A stretch of 64,000 nucleotides of DNA from PALSA-505 sp035308365 (lineage in GTDB: Bacteria > Actinomycetota > Actinomycetes > Streptosporangiales > Streptosporangiaceae), in NCBI GenBank assembly GCA_035308365.1, contig DATGGU010000012.1, positions 1 through 64,000 on the forward strand. The letters run 5' to 3'. Below are positions 33,678-42,300 of the stretch, one piece after another. Position 1 is the first letter of the stretch, and the number at the start of each line of letters is the position of its first letter. A program made the position numbers and the translations under genes. The notes under the pieces are model-generated. The model saw only the letters and a list, made by a program, of their open reading frames with translations, made no database searches and was not told where the DNA came from.

Positions 33678-35980
33678 TGGCGCCACCGGCTGGAGGTGAC
33701 GTGCCCGCACCGGCGGCACCAGCTCCGGCAGAGCCCGCGGTCGCGTCTCCAGCCGCACCGGCGCACGCTTCCAGCGGATCTGGCGGAGCCGAGGCCAAGC
33801 CGTCCGGTCCGCAGCAGCCCGGTACCGATGAGGCGTCCGACAACGAAGCTGCTGCCGGCGAGTCGCATCCGGGGCATGCGTCGCTGCGCTACCGGCTTCT
33901 CCGCAACGTCGAACGCGACGCTATCGGCGTCCAGTACAACTACTTCGGTGGCAGCCAGCCCAAAATCCGCCCGCTGCCCGTTCCCGAAGAACAAGTGGAA
34001 TCGATCAGGATGGCGTTCGCCGAGCCGGACGGATGGGCCGATGTGCGCGCCGCTTTCGCCAAAAAGCGGGTGACGATACTGCGCGGCCGGGCCGGATGCG
34101 GAAAGAAGGGCGCGGCCATCAGGCTGCTGCTTTCGATGCAGCAAGAACACATCTACCAGCTGGGCAGCAGCACTCCGCTCAACCGTCTGACCGATCTGCT
34201 CGCATCAGACAGTGAGATCTGGGGCTGGCTGGGGTCAGAGCCCGCGTTCATCATTGATCAGCCCAAGGACATCGCGAACTCGCGGGCCGATTTTCTGCAG
34301 GGCTTGGAATCCCTGCTGAGACAGGCCAATGCCCGGCTGGTGCTCACCGCCGGCTCCGACGTCATCCTCCCCGATCACGGCCTGCGTGACTACGGATACA
34401 TTATTGAGCTGGCTGGCCCACCGGCACATGATCTGCTGATCGCCAACCACCTTATCCACCGGCTCGGTGGTGAACAGGCCGACAAGCTGATGGCACTGCC
34501 CGGCATCACGAAAGTAATCAAAAAGTATACGACTCCCGAAACGTCATGCTCATTCGCTGCTGCGCTGGCCGCGATCGTGGCCGATCGATGCCCCGCTGCG
34601 GAGGATGCTGATGCAGCCGCCATCCAGAAAATATCAAACGACGTCGAGCGGCACCTGGCTGGCCATTTCGAGTCTTGGTTCGCCAGCTTACCCGATGCCC
34701 AGTCGAGAGCATTTGCCGTTGCCCTTGCCGTTTTCGGTGGCCTGCCCTATGAATTCGTTGCCAGGGCGGCCCGTGCACTTTACCGCAGATTTGACGATGC
34801 TCCACCCTATCTGGCCATCTCTTCAGACCTCTGGTTCCCCGGCCGTGCGCCAAGGCTCAATAAGCTGCGCCCAGTCATAACGACACGACGTGAACGCCTT
34901 CAGGTCCTCGGTGCTCAGGTCAAAGAGATTGATGCCGGTGGATTGTATGGAGCAAGCAGGGCGGAATCAATTGAATACAGCGACAGTTCCTACGCCAACG
35001 AGGTTCTCCGCTATGCGTGGACTTCATACGAGATCCAGGACATCTTGCTCGACTGGCTGCAGGCGCTGGCCGACGACGGCACGGTGCATATCAGGCTGTT
35101 CGCGGCGCGTGCCGTGGGTCTGCTGGCCACCTGGTCGTTCGAGTACATAAGCTTTCAGGTCCTCGCATACTGGGCCATCAGCAAGAACCAGTATCGGCGC
35201 GAGGCGGTGGCGTACGCGCTGTGGAAGGCCGTCAGCGAGAAACCCGAGTTGCTCCCGCAGGTGCGCGCCCTGGTCAAGGGCTGGTACGTCAATCAGTCCA
35301 ACCCGTACGCTCAGGCGACCGCGGCGCGGGCTTACGGCCTGGCGTTCGGATCAACCGACCTGGCCTCGACCCTTGAGGCCCTGAACCGGCTGCTTATCGT
35401 GGACAACGGTGCCGTCGCCGGGGCGATCGGTTATGCCATGGCAGATCTGCTGGTGCCCGCCACCGTCGACGGTTCGGTTGGGCCACTGCCAGAAGGTGAA
35501 GCCGGCCTGGTCCGCAGGGTGCTCGCCTCATTCGAAGTGTCCGTCCGCGACCGTGATCGCTCCGGCAATGCGGAACTAGCATTTCTGACCATGATGAATC
35601 TGCTGCTAACGCCCGTGCAGTCGGATGCAACAGGGGAGATCGTGTCCTGGCCGTCGCTCCTTCGTCTGCTAATTCGCATGCCCGATATCCGTCAATCCGT
35701 CGTCACCCTCTGGCGTCATGTACTCAACGATTCACTGTTCCCGGAGATCGCCGAGGGCATCATGACCCAGTGGGCCACGACAGCCGAACTCGATCCGGTG
35801 GCGCGGGAGGTATTCCTCCGGCTGGCCAGGGCTATCTGCCATGGTCATGCGCGCTGTCGGCTAATCATGGACCGGTTCGCCGCCGAATGGGTCAGCCCCA
35901 GGAACCTGACGCCGCTTTACACGGTGAGCGCGGCCATTCAGTCGGTTATCGCTGCAGAAGGGGGAGACCAGCTAACATGA
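33677..35980 (+). CDS. P-loop NTPase with helical-repeat C-terminus (system gene 2)
   Basis: A 767-aa protein. The start overlaps the previous stop (GTG 33674 is an alternative). Residues 1-70 are a low-complexity Ala/Pro tail. Residues 83-90 carry IGVQYNYF, matching the C-terminal motif of gene 1. The NTPase domain follows: RVTILRGRAGCGKKGAAIRL is a P-loop in which the usual Ser/Thr after Lys is Lys (G137-x-x-G-x-G-K143-K144), and FIIDQPKDIA is a Walker-B-like strand. Residues about 430-760 form HEAT/TPR-like helical repeats (AARAVGLLATWSFEYISFQV). The layout resembles STAND-like sensors of bacterial immune systems. The stop overlaps gene 3 (ATGA). Confidence 0.78.
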   Translation: MAPPAGGDVPAPAAPAPAEPAVASPAAPAHASSGSGGAEAKPSGPQQPGTDEASDNEAAAGESHPGHASLRYRLLRNVERDAIGVQYNYFGGSQPKIRPLPVPEEQVESIRMAFAEPDGWADVRAAFAKKRVTILRGRAGCGKKGAAIRLLLSMQQEHIYQLGSSTPLNRLTDLLASDSEIWGWLGSEPAFIIDQPKDIANSRADFLQGLESLLRQANARLVLTAGSDVILPDHGLRDYGYIIELAGPPAHDLLIANHLIHRLGGEQADKLMALPGITKVIKKYTTPETSCSFAAALAAIVADRCPAAEDADAAAIQKISNDVERHLAGHFESWFASLPDAQSRAFAVALAVFGGLPYEFVARAARALYRRFDDAPPYLAISSDLWFPGRAPRLNKLRPVITTRRERLQVLGAQVKEIDAGGLYGASRAESIEYSDSSYANEVLRYAWTSYEIQDILLDWLQALADDGTVHIRLFAARAVGLLATWSFEYISFQVLAYWAISKNQYRREAVAYALWKAVSEKPELLPQVRALVKGWYVNQSNPYAQATAARAYGLAFGSTDLASTLEALNRLLIVDNGAVAGAIGYAMADLLVPATVDGSVGPLPEGEAGLVRRVLASFEVSVRDRDRSGNAELAFLTMMNLLLTPVQSDATGEIVSWPSLLRLLIRMPDIRQSVVTLWRHVLNDSLFPEIAEGIMTQWATTAELDPVAREVFLRLARAICHGHARCRLIMDRFAAEWVSPRNLTPLYTVSAAIQSVIAAEGGDQLT

Positions 35981-37605
35981 GCACGCTGCCATTGATCCTG
36001 AGCGAGGAACCCGTAACCCGCGGCCTGCTGTCGCGGATGAAAGTATCCAAGCCAAACATCGCCGTGGTTTATTCCGATGCCTTCGGCCGTATCACTTATC
36101 TCGGCGGGCGGCCGCTGAGCTGGTCCGAGCAGGTGGCTTCCAAGTACCGCATACGGTACGAGGTTGACCTGAGCGATCACCGGCGCACGGGCGTGCTGCA
36201 GAGTTCCCCGCTGCCGTCATCCGGCGACCGGTACTACTTTCAGTGCACGGTTGATGTGGGGCTTCGGGTGACCGACCCGGCTGCTGTGGTGCAGCGTCAT
36301 GTGACCGACGCACTGGCCATTGTCTACAATTACATAATTGATACCTCGCGGCCGGTGACAAGGCGTTACGACATCAAAGACGCACAAGCCGCCGAAGCGG
36401 AAATCAACTACTTGTTCGCCGCCCCTGTGGCCCTCCCCGAGGGAATCACGATCTACCATTGCCGGGTGCGCCTGCTGCCGGACCTGGCAGCTCAGGCTTA
36501 TCTGCAGTCACTCGAAATGGCGGTGCGGACCAAGACGGTGGACGCCGCTGTGCACGACGTCGCTGTCGCGAACGCTTACCAGTCCGCGGAGCTGGAGGAG
36601 ATAGCCCAGCGCGCCCGGCTCGGACGGGAACGCCTTGAACTGCTGGAAATGGCCGGCCGGCCGGTGGACCTGCACAGCATTATTCAGATGCACCTGGCGA
36701 AGCACCCGGACGAGACGGCCTATGTGCTCGACCTGCTCAGACAGCACGAGCAGGCGCAACTGGCCGGCCGGGAAACCCGCGACCAGCGGACAGTCGAGCT
36801 GTTCCGCTACATGATCGAACAGGACGTGATGCGGGCGGTGGACGTCGCGCCGCTGCGTGAGCAGATGATCAGCAAGGTGCAGGGCATCGCCGGTGGGACA
36901 GGTCAGGCGCAGTTGCCGGCCGGCTCCTGGGATGAGCCGCTGCCCGCCCGGGTGGTTCCCGTCTATGTGGTCATCGATGAGTCCGTGGCGGACCAGGGAT
37001 ACTTCGAGGTGCTGAACCGCGGTATGCAACGCCTGCCTTCGGAACTGAGCAGCGATCCGGAGACAAGCGGCGCGATCCGGCTGGCTGCGATCGGTTATGG
37101 CAGCGATGTGGCACTGCGGATGCCGTTGCGGACGATCACCGCAGAAAGTGCGGTGCCGGGGTTCTCACATCGTGACAGCGGAAGTCTCGGGCGGGTGTTC
37201 GAGTACCTGCGCAATCGCATACCGGAAGATGTCGACCGCCTCAAGGGGCAGGGCCTGACGCTGGGGCGGCCTACCTTGCACCTGCTCTGCGGTGCGCCCG
37301 TCAACCAGGATTTCGGCTGGGAAGGGGCACATCACCAGCTGACCGACCGCTCCGCCTTCAGCTACGCACCGAACATCATCGCCTGCGGTCTGGACGGGGC
37401 ATCTCCTTCGGCGGTCAGGCGTATCGCCACGCAACCCGGAAGTGCATGGATCGCACCTTCCGGGCTGCCGATGGCCGAAGCGACCACCCAGTACCTGGTT
37501 TTCGTGCGGGCAACAATTATCAACCTGGTCAGGGCACACGCGGCGAGCAGCACCGAGATGGGTGCGGCTGGCCCGGCCGGATTCCGTCTTGCCGATGGCC
37601 CGTGA
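35977..37605 (+). CDS. Band7-like/vWA protein (system gene 3)
   Basis: A 542-aa protein from ATG 35977 with GGGGGAGA upstream. Residues about 20-230 resemble an SPFH/Band7-type domain: beta-rich VYSDAFGRITYLGG, YYFQCTVDVGLRVTDPAAVV, then a helical EEIAQRARLGRERLELLEMA arm. Residues about 325-520 form a divergent von Willebrand A domain (VPVYVVIDESVADQGYFEVL, IRLAAIGYGSDVALRM, TLHLLCGAPVN) in which the MIDAS D-x-S-x-S is D-E-S-V-A. It is a paralogue of the TerY-like vWA protein encoded next. Possibly a scaffold linking the NTPase to the phospho-signalling module. The Band7 call is tentative. Confidence 0.62.
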   Translation: MSTLPLILSEEPVTRGLLSRMKVSKPNIAVVYSDAFGRITYLGGRPLSWSEQVASKYRIRYEVDLSDHRRTGVLQSSPLPSSGDRYYFQCTVDVGLRVTDPAAVVQRHVTDALAIVYNYIIDTSRPVTRRYDIKDAQAAEAEINYLFAAPVALPEGITIYHCRVRLLPDLAAQAYLQSLEMAVRTKTVDAAVHDVAVANAYQSAELEEIAQRARLGRERLELLEMAGRPVDLHSIIQMHLAKHPDETAYVLDLLRQHEQAQLAGRETRDQRTVELFRYMIEQDVMRAVDVAPLREQMISKVQGIAGGTGQAQLPAGSWDEPLPARVVPVYVVIDESVADQGYFEVLNRGMQRLPSELSSDPETSGAIRLAAIGYGSDVALRMPLRTITAESAVPGFSHRDSGSLGRVFEYLRNRIPEDVDRLKGQGLTLGRPTLHLLCGAPVNQDFGWEGAHHQLTDRSAFSYAPNIIACGLDGASPSAVRRIATQPGSAWIAPSGLPMAEATTQYLVFVRATIINLVRAHAASSTEMGAAGPAGFRLADGP

Positions 37606-37670
37606 GCGTCAGATTTGCCTGAGCGCCGCGGATGCGGCGGTGCCTGGAGATGAAAGGGGAGGGGATTACG

Positions 37671-38345
37671 ATGCCGGACAACAGAGGGCACCTGCTTCCG
37701 GTCTACATTCTGGCCGATGAGTCCATTTCAATGAGGCCGTATACCGGAGAGCTCAACGCGGGCTTGATCTCGTTGCATGAGACGCTGCGATCCGAGCCGA
37801 TGGTCGCGGCAAAGGTCCGGCTTTCGGTTCTCGGGTTCTCCGACAACGTGGTCGTTCGCATGGCTCTTGCCGATCTGCGGAGCGAGGCATCGCTGCCGCA
37901 ACTGGAAATCCGGGGCGGGACCAGCTACCGGGCCGCGTTCCAGGACTTGCTCCACCGTATACCGCAAGACGTCACCACACTGAAGCAAGCTGGCTATCAG
38001 GTTCACCGCCCGGCGGTCTTCTTCCTCAGCGACGGGCAGCCTACCGACTCCAAGTGGCGCACCCAGCACAGGCAGCTCACCGACAAGGCCACGAATGGCG
38101 TGGCTCCCAATGTGATCGCATTCGGCGTCGGCGAGGTGGAACCCAAGACCATCCTCCAGGTGGCCACCCAGCAAGACTTCGCTTTCGTGTCCATCCCGGG
38201 GGTGAACATCGGCGCGGCGATTGCCAGATTCTTCCTGGCCCTCACGGCGAGTGTCGTTCAATCGGGGCGGTCACTGAACTCGGCGAACCCGCAACTTGTC
38301 GTGGAACGGCCCGAGGGATTCCATATGGCAATCGACGTGATATGA
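37671..38345 (+). CDS. TerY-like vWA protein (system gene 4)
   Basis: A 224-aa single-domain von Willebrand A protein of the TerY type. ATG 37671 follows GGGGAGGGG. It keeps a full MIDAS: D-E-S-I-S at residues 15-19 (YILADESISMRPY), a G-G-T loop (EIRGGTSYRAAFQDLL) and D-G-Q-P-T-D. TerY proteins work with a PP2C phosphatase and a protein kinase in a conserved triad linked to tellurite/stress responses and biological conflict; both partners follow here. The stop overlaps the phosphatase start (ATGA). Confidence 0.88.
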   Translation: MPDNRGHLLPVYILADESISMRPYTGELNAGLISLHETLRSEPMVAAKVRLSVLGFSDNVVVRMALADLRSEASLPQLEIRGGTSYRAAFQDLLHRIPQDVTTLKQAGYQVHRPAVFFLSDGQPTDSKWRTQHRQLTDKATNGVAPNVIAFGVGEVEPKTILQVATQQDFAFVSIPGVNIGAAIARFFLALTASVVQSGRSLNSANPQLVVERPEGFHMAIDVI

Positions 38346-39403
38346 CGATGAAAAGAGGGTGGATGCCGGGAGGGAACAGTGCCAGGAGCGATCCCGGGGC
38401 ACCGGCCCCGGATCCGGGTGCACACAGGGCCCGGCGCTCGCCGTGGCCCCAGGGCCGCCCGGCCGAAGCCCGGGCGGCCCGGAAGGTACCGGACGTCCCC
38501 CCGGCGGCCGCGGACGCTGAAACCGCCGGTCCCTGGGCTCCCATCGTCGTCGGGGAGCCGGTATTCGAGTTCGAGCCCAAGCCCCCGGCCCGCGGCCCCT
38601 ACCGGCCGGACACCGTCTTCGATGGATGGTCGACCAGGCGTCTGTCCGTGCGGCTGGCCTCGGTTCGGGGCTATTCACACCGCTACAGCGGGATCCCACG
38701 GCAGGACGATGCGCAGGCCGCATGTCACGCGCGGTCCGGAGCCATCTGCTTCGCCGTCGCCGACGGCCTCTCCAGCGCCGCCCGGTCACACATAGGCGCG
38801 GCGGCCGCTTGCCAATCGGCCGTCGACCTGATGATCCGGCAATTGTCCGCCGGCGGTCCCAAGATCAACTGGATGCAGCTGGTCGAAGACACGGTGTCCG
38901 ATCTCGCTTCGTGGGCCTCCTACATCCTGAACCAGGACCACGTTGAGCCGGCCGATGTTGAAGCTCAGCTCGCCACCACCCTGGTGGCCGGCTACGTTCT
39001 GCCGACTGCTCAAGGAGCGGTTACTTCCATGATCCAGATCGGCGATTCCAGCGCATGGCTTCTCCGGGGTGGCAAGTACTATCCCGTTCTGGCGGAGAAA
39101 AATGACCCAGGTGCGCAGGTCATTTCCTCGGCCGTATCTCCGCTGCCCCGCATCCCGGCTGTCATCAAGCCAGCGGAATTCCGCATGCCACCGGACTCGG
39201 TCCTGCTCGCCGGATCCGACGGATTCGGAGATCCGCTCGGCGATGGCAGCGGAATGGTGGGCCAGCTTTTCGCCAGGCATCTGGCCAGCCCATTGCCGCC
39301 CCGGGCACTGGCTCACCTGCTCGACTTCTCGCGGGAAACCTTCGATGACGACCGGACCCTGGTGGCGCTCTGGCAGCGTCCACCCGAGCCAGGGGGAACC
39401 TGA
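38342..39403 (+). CDS. PP2C-family protein phosphatase (system gene 5)
   Basis: A 353-aa protein. After a Pro/Ala-rich N-terminus (about 95 residues) comes a PP2C domain: GIPRQDDAQAACHARSGAIC (first metal Asp pair), CFAVADGLSSAARSHIGAAA (the A-D-G metal motif), LATTLVAGYV, MIQIGDSSAWLLRGGKYYPV, LLAGSDGFGDPL (third metal Asp) and the terminal DDRTLVALW motif (D-D-x-T). Catalytic acids appear conserved, so it should dephosphorylate Ser/Thr. It is the phosphatase of the TerY/PP2C/kinase triad. Its stop overlaps the kinase start (TGATG). Confidence 0.9.
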   Translation: MTMKRGWMPGGNSARSDPGAPAPDPGAHRARRSPWPQGRPAEARAARKVPDVPPAAADAETAGPWAPIVVGEPVFEFEPKPPARGPYRPDTVFDGWSTRRLSVRLASVRGYSHRYSGIPRQDDAQAACHARSGAICFAVADGLSSAARSHIGAAAACQSAVDLMIRQLSAGGPKINWMQLVEDTVSDLASWASYILNQDHVEPADVEAQLATTLVAGYVLPTAQGAVTSMIQIGDSSAWLLRGGKYYPVLAEKNDPGAQVISSAVSPLPRIPAVIKPAEFRMPPDSVLLAGSDGFGDPLGDGSGMVGQLFARHLASPLPPRALAHLLDFSRETFDDDRTLVALWQRPPEPGGT

Positions 39404-41019
39404 TGACGGGGCATCCAGTACTGCGCGTCGATATCAGCAACCTTCCGCTCGGTGACGAGCTCGGGACCGGTGGCCAAGGGCGCGTCTTAACCGTGAGCGG
39501 GTTCCTGGTCAATGGCCAGTGGCCGGCCGCGGTAAAGGTCTATTCTCCCGGGGTGCTCGGCGAGATAGATCCGGCCGCGCTCGAGGAAATCGTCGGGCTG
39601 CCCCGGCAGCTCAGCCCGGATAATGCCCGATGGCTGTATGAGAACACCGCCTGGCCCGCCGCTATCGTTGAGGATGCCGGGGTGGTCTGCGGTTTCCTGA
39701 TGCGCCGGGTCCCGCAAGAGTACTATTTCGACTTCCGCACCCAGACCCAAGGGTTCCGGAAAAAGCTGGCAGATGTGGCTTTCCTGCTCAACAGCGACCA
39801 CTATGTGAGCAGTTCTGGTATCACGGTGAGCGAGCATGACCGGCTTGCCCTGCTCGGCACGCTCGTGGCCACGCTGTCCCGGTTGCATGACCTGGGCATC
39901 TATGTGGGGGACCTGTCGCCCAAGAACCTGCTGTTCAGCCTGCGCCCGCTGCCGGCCTGCTTCATCCTCGACTGCGACGCGATGCGCGTGCAGGGCCGGA
40001 CCGTCCTGACGCAGGTTCACACACCGGACTGGGAAGTCCCTGATGGGGAGCCGAAGGCCACTGCGGCGGCAGACGTCTACAAGTTCGGGCTGCTGGCGGT
40101 CCGCCTGTTCGCGCGTGACCAGTCCTCCTATGACGGGGGGCCGTTGTCGGCCCTGTCGCCAGAACTTGGCCGGCTGGCCGCGCTCAGCCAGCATCCGGAC
40201 CCGGCGCAACGTCCCATGCTGAGCGATTGGATCGCGCCGCTGCAAGAAGCGAGCCTCCAGGCTTCCACCGCCCCGGCCGCGATGAGTCAGCCGGCGGCCC
40301 CGGCGCCCGGCCGCATATCCGTATCCATGCCGACCGTCTCTGGCGCCCCGCCGGCCTCCGGGGAACCAGGTTCCGCGGTGCCCGGCCCACCGCCTCGCCG
40401 CCGCCGGCCGCTGATCGCCTGGGGACTTGCCGCCATTGCCACCGCTGTGGTGGGTGCCAGCATTGCCGGGTACGTGCTTACTCACTCAACCGGGCCGGCC
40501 GGCGTGCCCTCGGCAAACTCGCAGGCGAATACGCCGCTCTCGCCGGCCAGCCAGCAATTCACCAGCCCGCCACCCTCCCCCACGGCATCGCCAACGCCGA
40601 CCTCGGTCGGCATGGTGACAATCGGGAACTCCATTACCGGTGACCCGCAGGCACAGGCCATCGCGGGAGTATTCAACACGTATTTCTCCAACATCAACAA
40701 TCATCACTACCGGAAAGCGCTGTCAGTTTTCGATCCCAGCTCACCGTTGAACCCGGAATCGTCGACTATGCTCAACGATCTGTCGAGTGCCGACGCCACG
40801 AGCACGGACTCCGATGTGGTCCTGACCGGCCTGTATCCATCCGGTGGCGGCACGGTCACGAAGGCAGAGGTGACCTTCCAGAGCACGCAGGATCCCGGGT
40901 ACGGGCCGGCCGCGAACCCGAACCAGACCTGTACGAAGTGGGATCTAACCTATACGCTCACCCAGCCTTCAGGGAGCTATCTCATCTACGGGGACAGCGG
41001 AACGAACACCGGGTGCTGA
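39403..41019 (+). CDS. Membrane-anchored protein kinase-like protein (system gene 6)
   Basis: A 538-aa protein. The N-terminal kinase-fold domain (about 1-280) has a Gly loop G-T-G-G-Q-G (21-26), the ATP-binding Lys in PAAVKVYSP (K45), a catalytic loop LHDLGIYVGDLSPKNLLFSL (HRD-like Asp with the N of K-N) and a metal-binding D in FILDCDAMRV replacing DFG. A Pro-rich linker leads to one transmembrane helix (PLIAWGLAAIATAVVGASIA, about 338-357) and an extracellular Ser/Thr-rich stalk with a terminal beta-like domain. A tailed transmembrane kinase of this sort could sense an extracellular or envelope signal. A paralogue is at 42301. Confidence 0.87.
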   Translation: MTGHPVLRVDISNLPLGDELGTGGQGRVLTVSGFLVNGQWPAAVKVYSPGVLGEIDPAALEEIVGLPRQLSPDNARWLYENTAWPAAIVEDAGVVCGFLMRRVPQEYYFDFRTQTQGFRKKLADVAFLLNSDHYVSSSGITVSEHDRLALLGTLVATLSRLHDLGIYVGDLSPKNLLFSLRPLPACFILDCDAMRVQGRTVLTQVHTPDWEVPDGEPKATAAADVYKFGLLAVRLFARDQSSYDGGPLSALSPELGRLAALSQHPDPAQRPMLSDWIAPLQEASLQASTAPAAMSQPAAPAPGRISVSMPTVSGAPPASGEPGSAVPGPPPRRRRPLIAWGLAAIATAVVGASIAGYVLTHSTGPAGVPSANSQANTPLSPASQQFTSPPPSPTASPTPTSVGMVTIGNSITGDPQAQAIAGVFNTYFSNINNHHYRKALSVFDPSSPLNPESSTMLNDLSSADATSTDSDVVLTGLYPSGGGTVTKAEVTFQSTQDPGYGPAANPNQTCTKWDLTYTLTQPSGSYLIYGDSGTNTGC

Positions 41020-41039
41020 GAGATGAGGTGAACAGGCAC

Positions 41040-42296
41040 ATGCGCCAGCAGGCCACGCGGCCGAAGCACGCCGCGTCCGGTCGTGCCGTGGCACCGCTGG
41101 CCCTGGTGGGCGGGCTCGTGGCCGCCGCCACGGCAGCCCTGGCAGCATGGGCACTCACCTCCACCTTGACCAGCACAGGTGCCGCGCGCGGCCCGAATCT
41201 GAATCGGACCGTGTCAGGCGCCCCGGTCCAGACATCGCACCCGGCGACGGCGGTGACCGCCGCTCCGCCGCTACCGAAGCTCTCACCGGCACAGATGGCG
41301 GGCCAGCGGATCATTTACAGCTACGCCGGGCTCACGCCGCCGGCGAGTTTGCTGGGCTGGATCAGTCACGGTGAGGTCGGCGGAATCATCTTTTTTGCGC
41401 CCAACATCTCCAGTGACAGCCAGCTTGCGCATGTTGTGGCCGAGCTTGACGCGGCTAACTCCAGCAAGCAGAATCCGCTGCGCTCGTTTCCGCTGTTGCT
41501 GATGACCGACCAGGAAGGTGGGTTGGTCCGGCGACTGCCCGGCGCGCCGTTCCTGTCGGAAAAGCAGATCGGCGAGTCGGCGGATCCCGGCGGGCAGGCG
41601 CAAACTGCCGGGACCGGCGCGGCCAGGAACCTGGCCGCAGCAGGTATGAACGTGAACCTGGCACCCGTGCTGGACATCTACCGCACGCCAGGCGATTTCG
41701 ATGATCAATTTGGCCGCTCCTACAGCAGCAACCCGCAGGTGGTCGCCGACCTGGGGGCACGTTTCATCAAGGCACAGCAGGCACTGCGCGTCGCGGCCAC
41801 CGCCAAGCACTTCCCCGGCCTGGGCACGGCGGCGAGTTCACAGAACACCGACCTCGGGCCGGTGACCCTGAACGCCTCCCTGCGCACGCTCCGGGGCACC
41901 GACGAGCGACCTTACCGTGCGGCGATCGCCGCCGGGGTCAAGCTGGTCATGGTGTCCTGGGCGGTCTACCCGGCGCTCGCCCCGGGGGTGCCCGCCGGCC
42001 TGTCCTCAGCCGTTGTTCAGGGGGAACTGCGCAAGCGACTGCACTTCACCGGGGTCACCATCACCGACGCCCTGGAGGCTGGCGCCCTGCGCCCGATTGG
42101 CAGCATCCAGCGCCGCGCCGCCATGGCGGCCTCGGCCGGGATGGATCTCATCTTGTGCTCTGATCAAAATCCCACCGAGGGAGAGCAAGCCAGAGCGGGC
42201 CTGGAGGACAGCTATCGAACCGGAGCGCTCGCCAGAGCCACGTCGCACGCCGCCCTGGGGCGGATCATCGATCTCCGATCCAGCCTCAGGCCCTAG
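41040..42296 (+). CDS. Membrane-anchored GH3-family beta-N-acetylhexosaminidase-like protein (system gene 7)
   Basis: A protein of about 418 aa from ATG 41040 (GTG 41028 is possible). An N-terminal anchor (AVAPLALVGGLVAAATAALA) places the enzyme outside the cell. The GH3 NagZ-type barrel shows GGIIFFAPNI, LLMTDQEGGLVRRLPGAP, NVNLAPVLDIYRTP, the K-H-F-P-G-x-G motif (ATAKHFPGLGTAASSQNTD) with the usual following D-x-H region altered, and the nucleophile Asp in GVTITDALEAGAL. Likely cleaves GlcNAc from cell-wall fragments. Its place between two membrane kinase genes in one operon is unusual. Confidence 0.85.
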   Translation: MRQQATRPKHAASGRAVAPLALVGGLVAAATAALAAWALTSTLTSTGAARGPNLNRTVSGAPVQTSHPATAVTAAPPLPKLSPAQMAGQRIIYSYAGLTPPASLLGWISHGEVGGIIFFAPNISSDSQLAHVVAELDAANSSKQNPLRSFPLLLMTDQEGGLVRRLPGAPFLSEKQIGESADPGGQAQTAGTGAARNLAAAGMNVNLAPVLDIYRTPGDFDDQFGRSYSSNPQVVADLGARFIKAQQALRVAATAKHFPGLGTAASSQNTDLGPVTLNASLRTLRGTDERPYRAAIAAGVKLVMVSWAVYPALAPGVPAGLSSAVVQGELRKRLHFTGVTITDALEAGALRPIGSIQRRAAMAASAGMDLILCSDQNPTEGEQARAGLEDSYRTGALARATSHAALGRIIDLRSSLRP

Positions 42297-42300
42297 CGCC

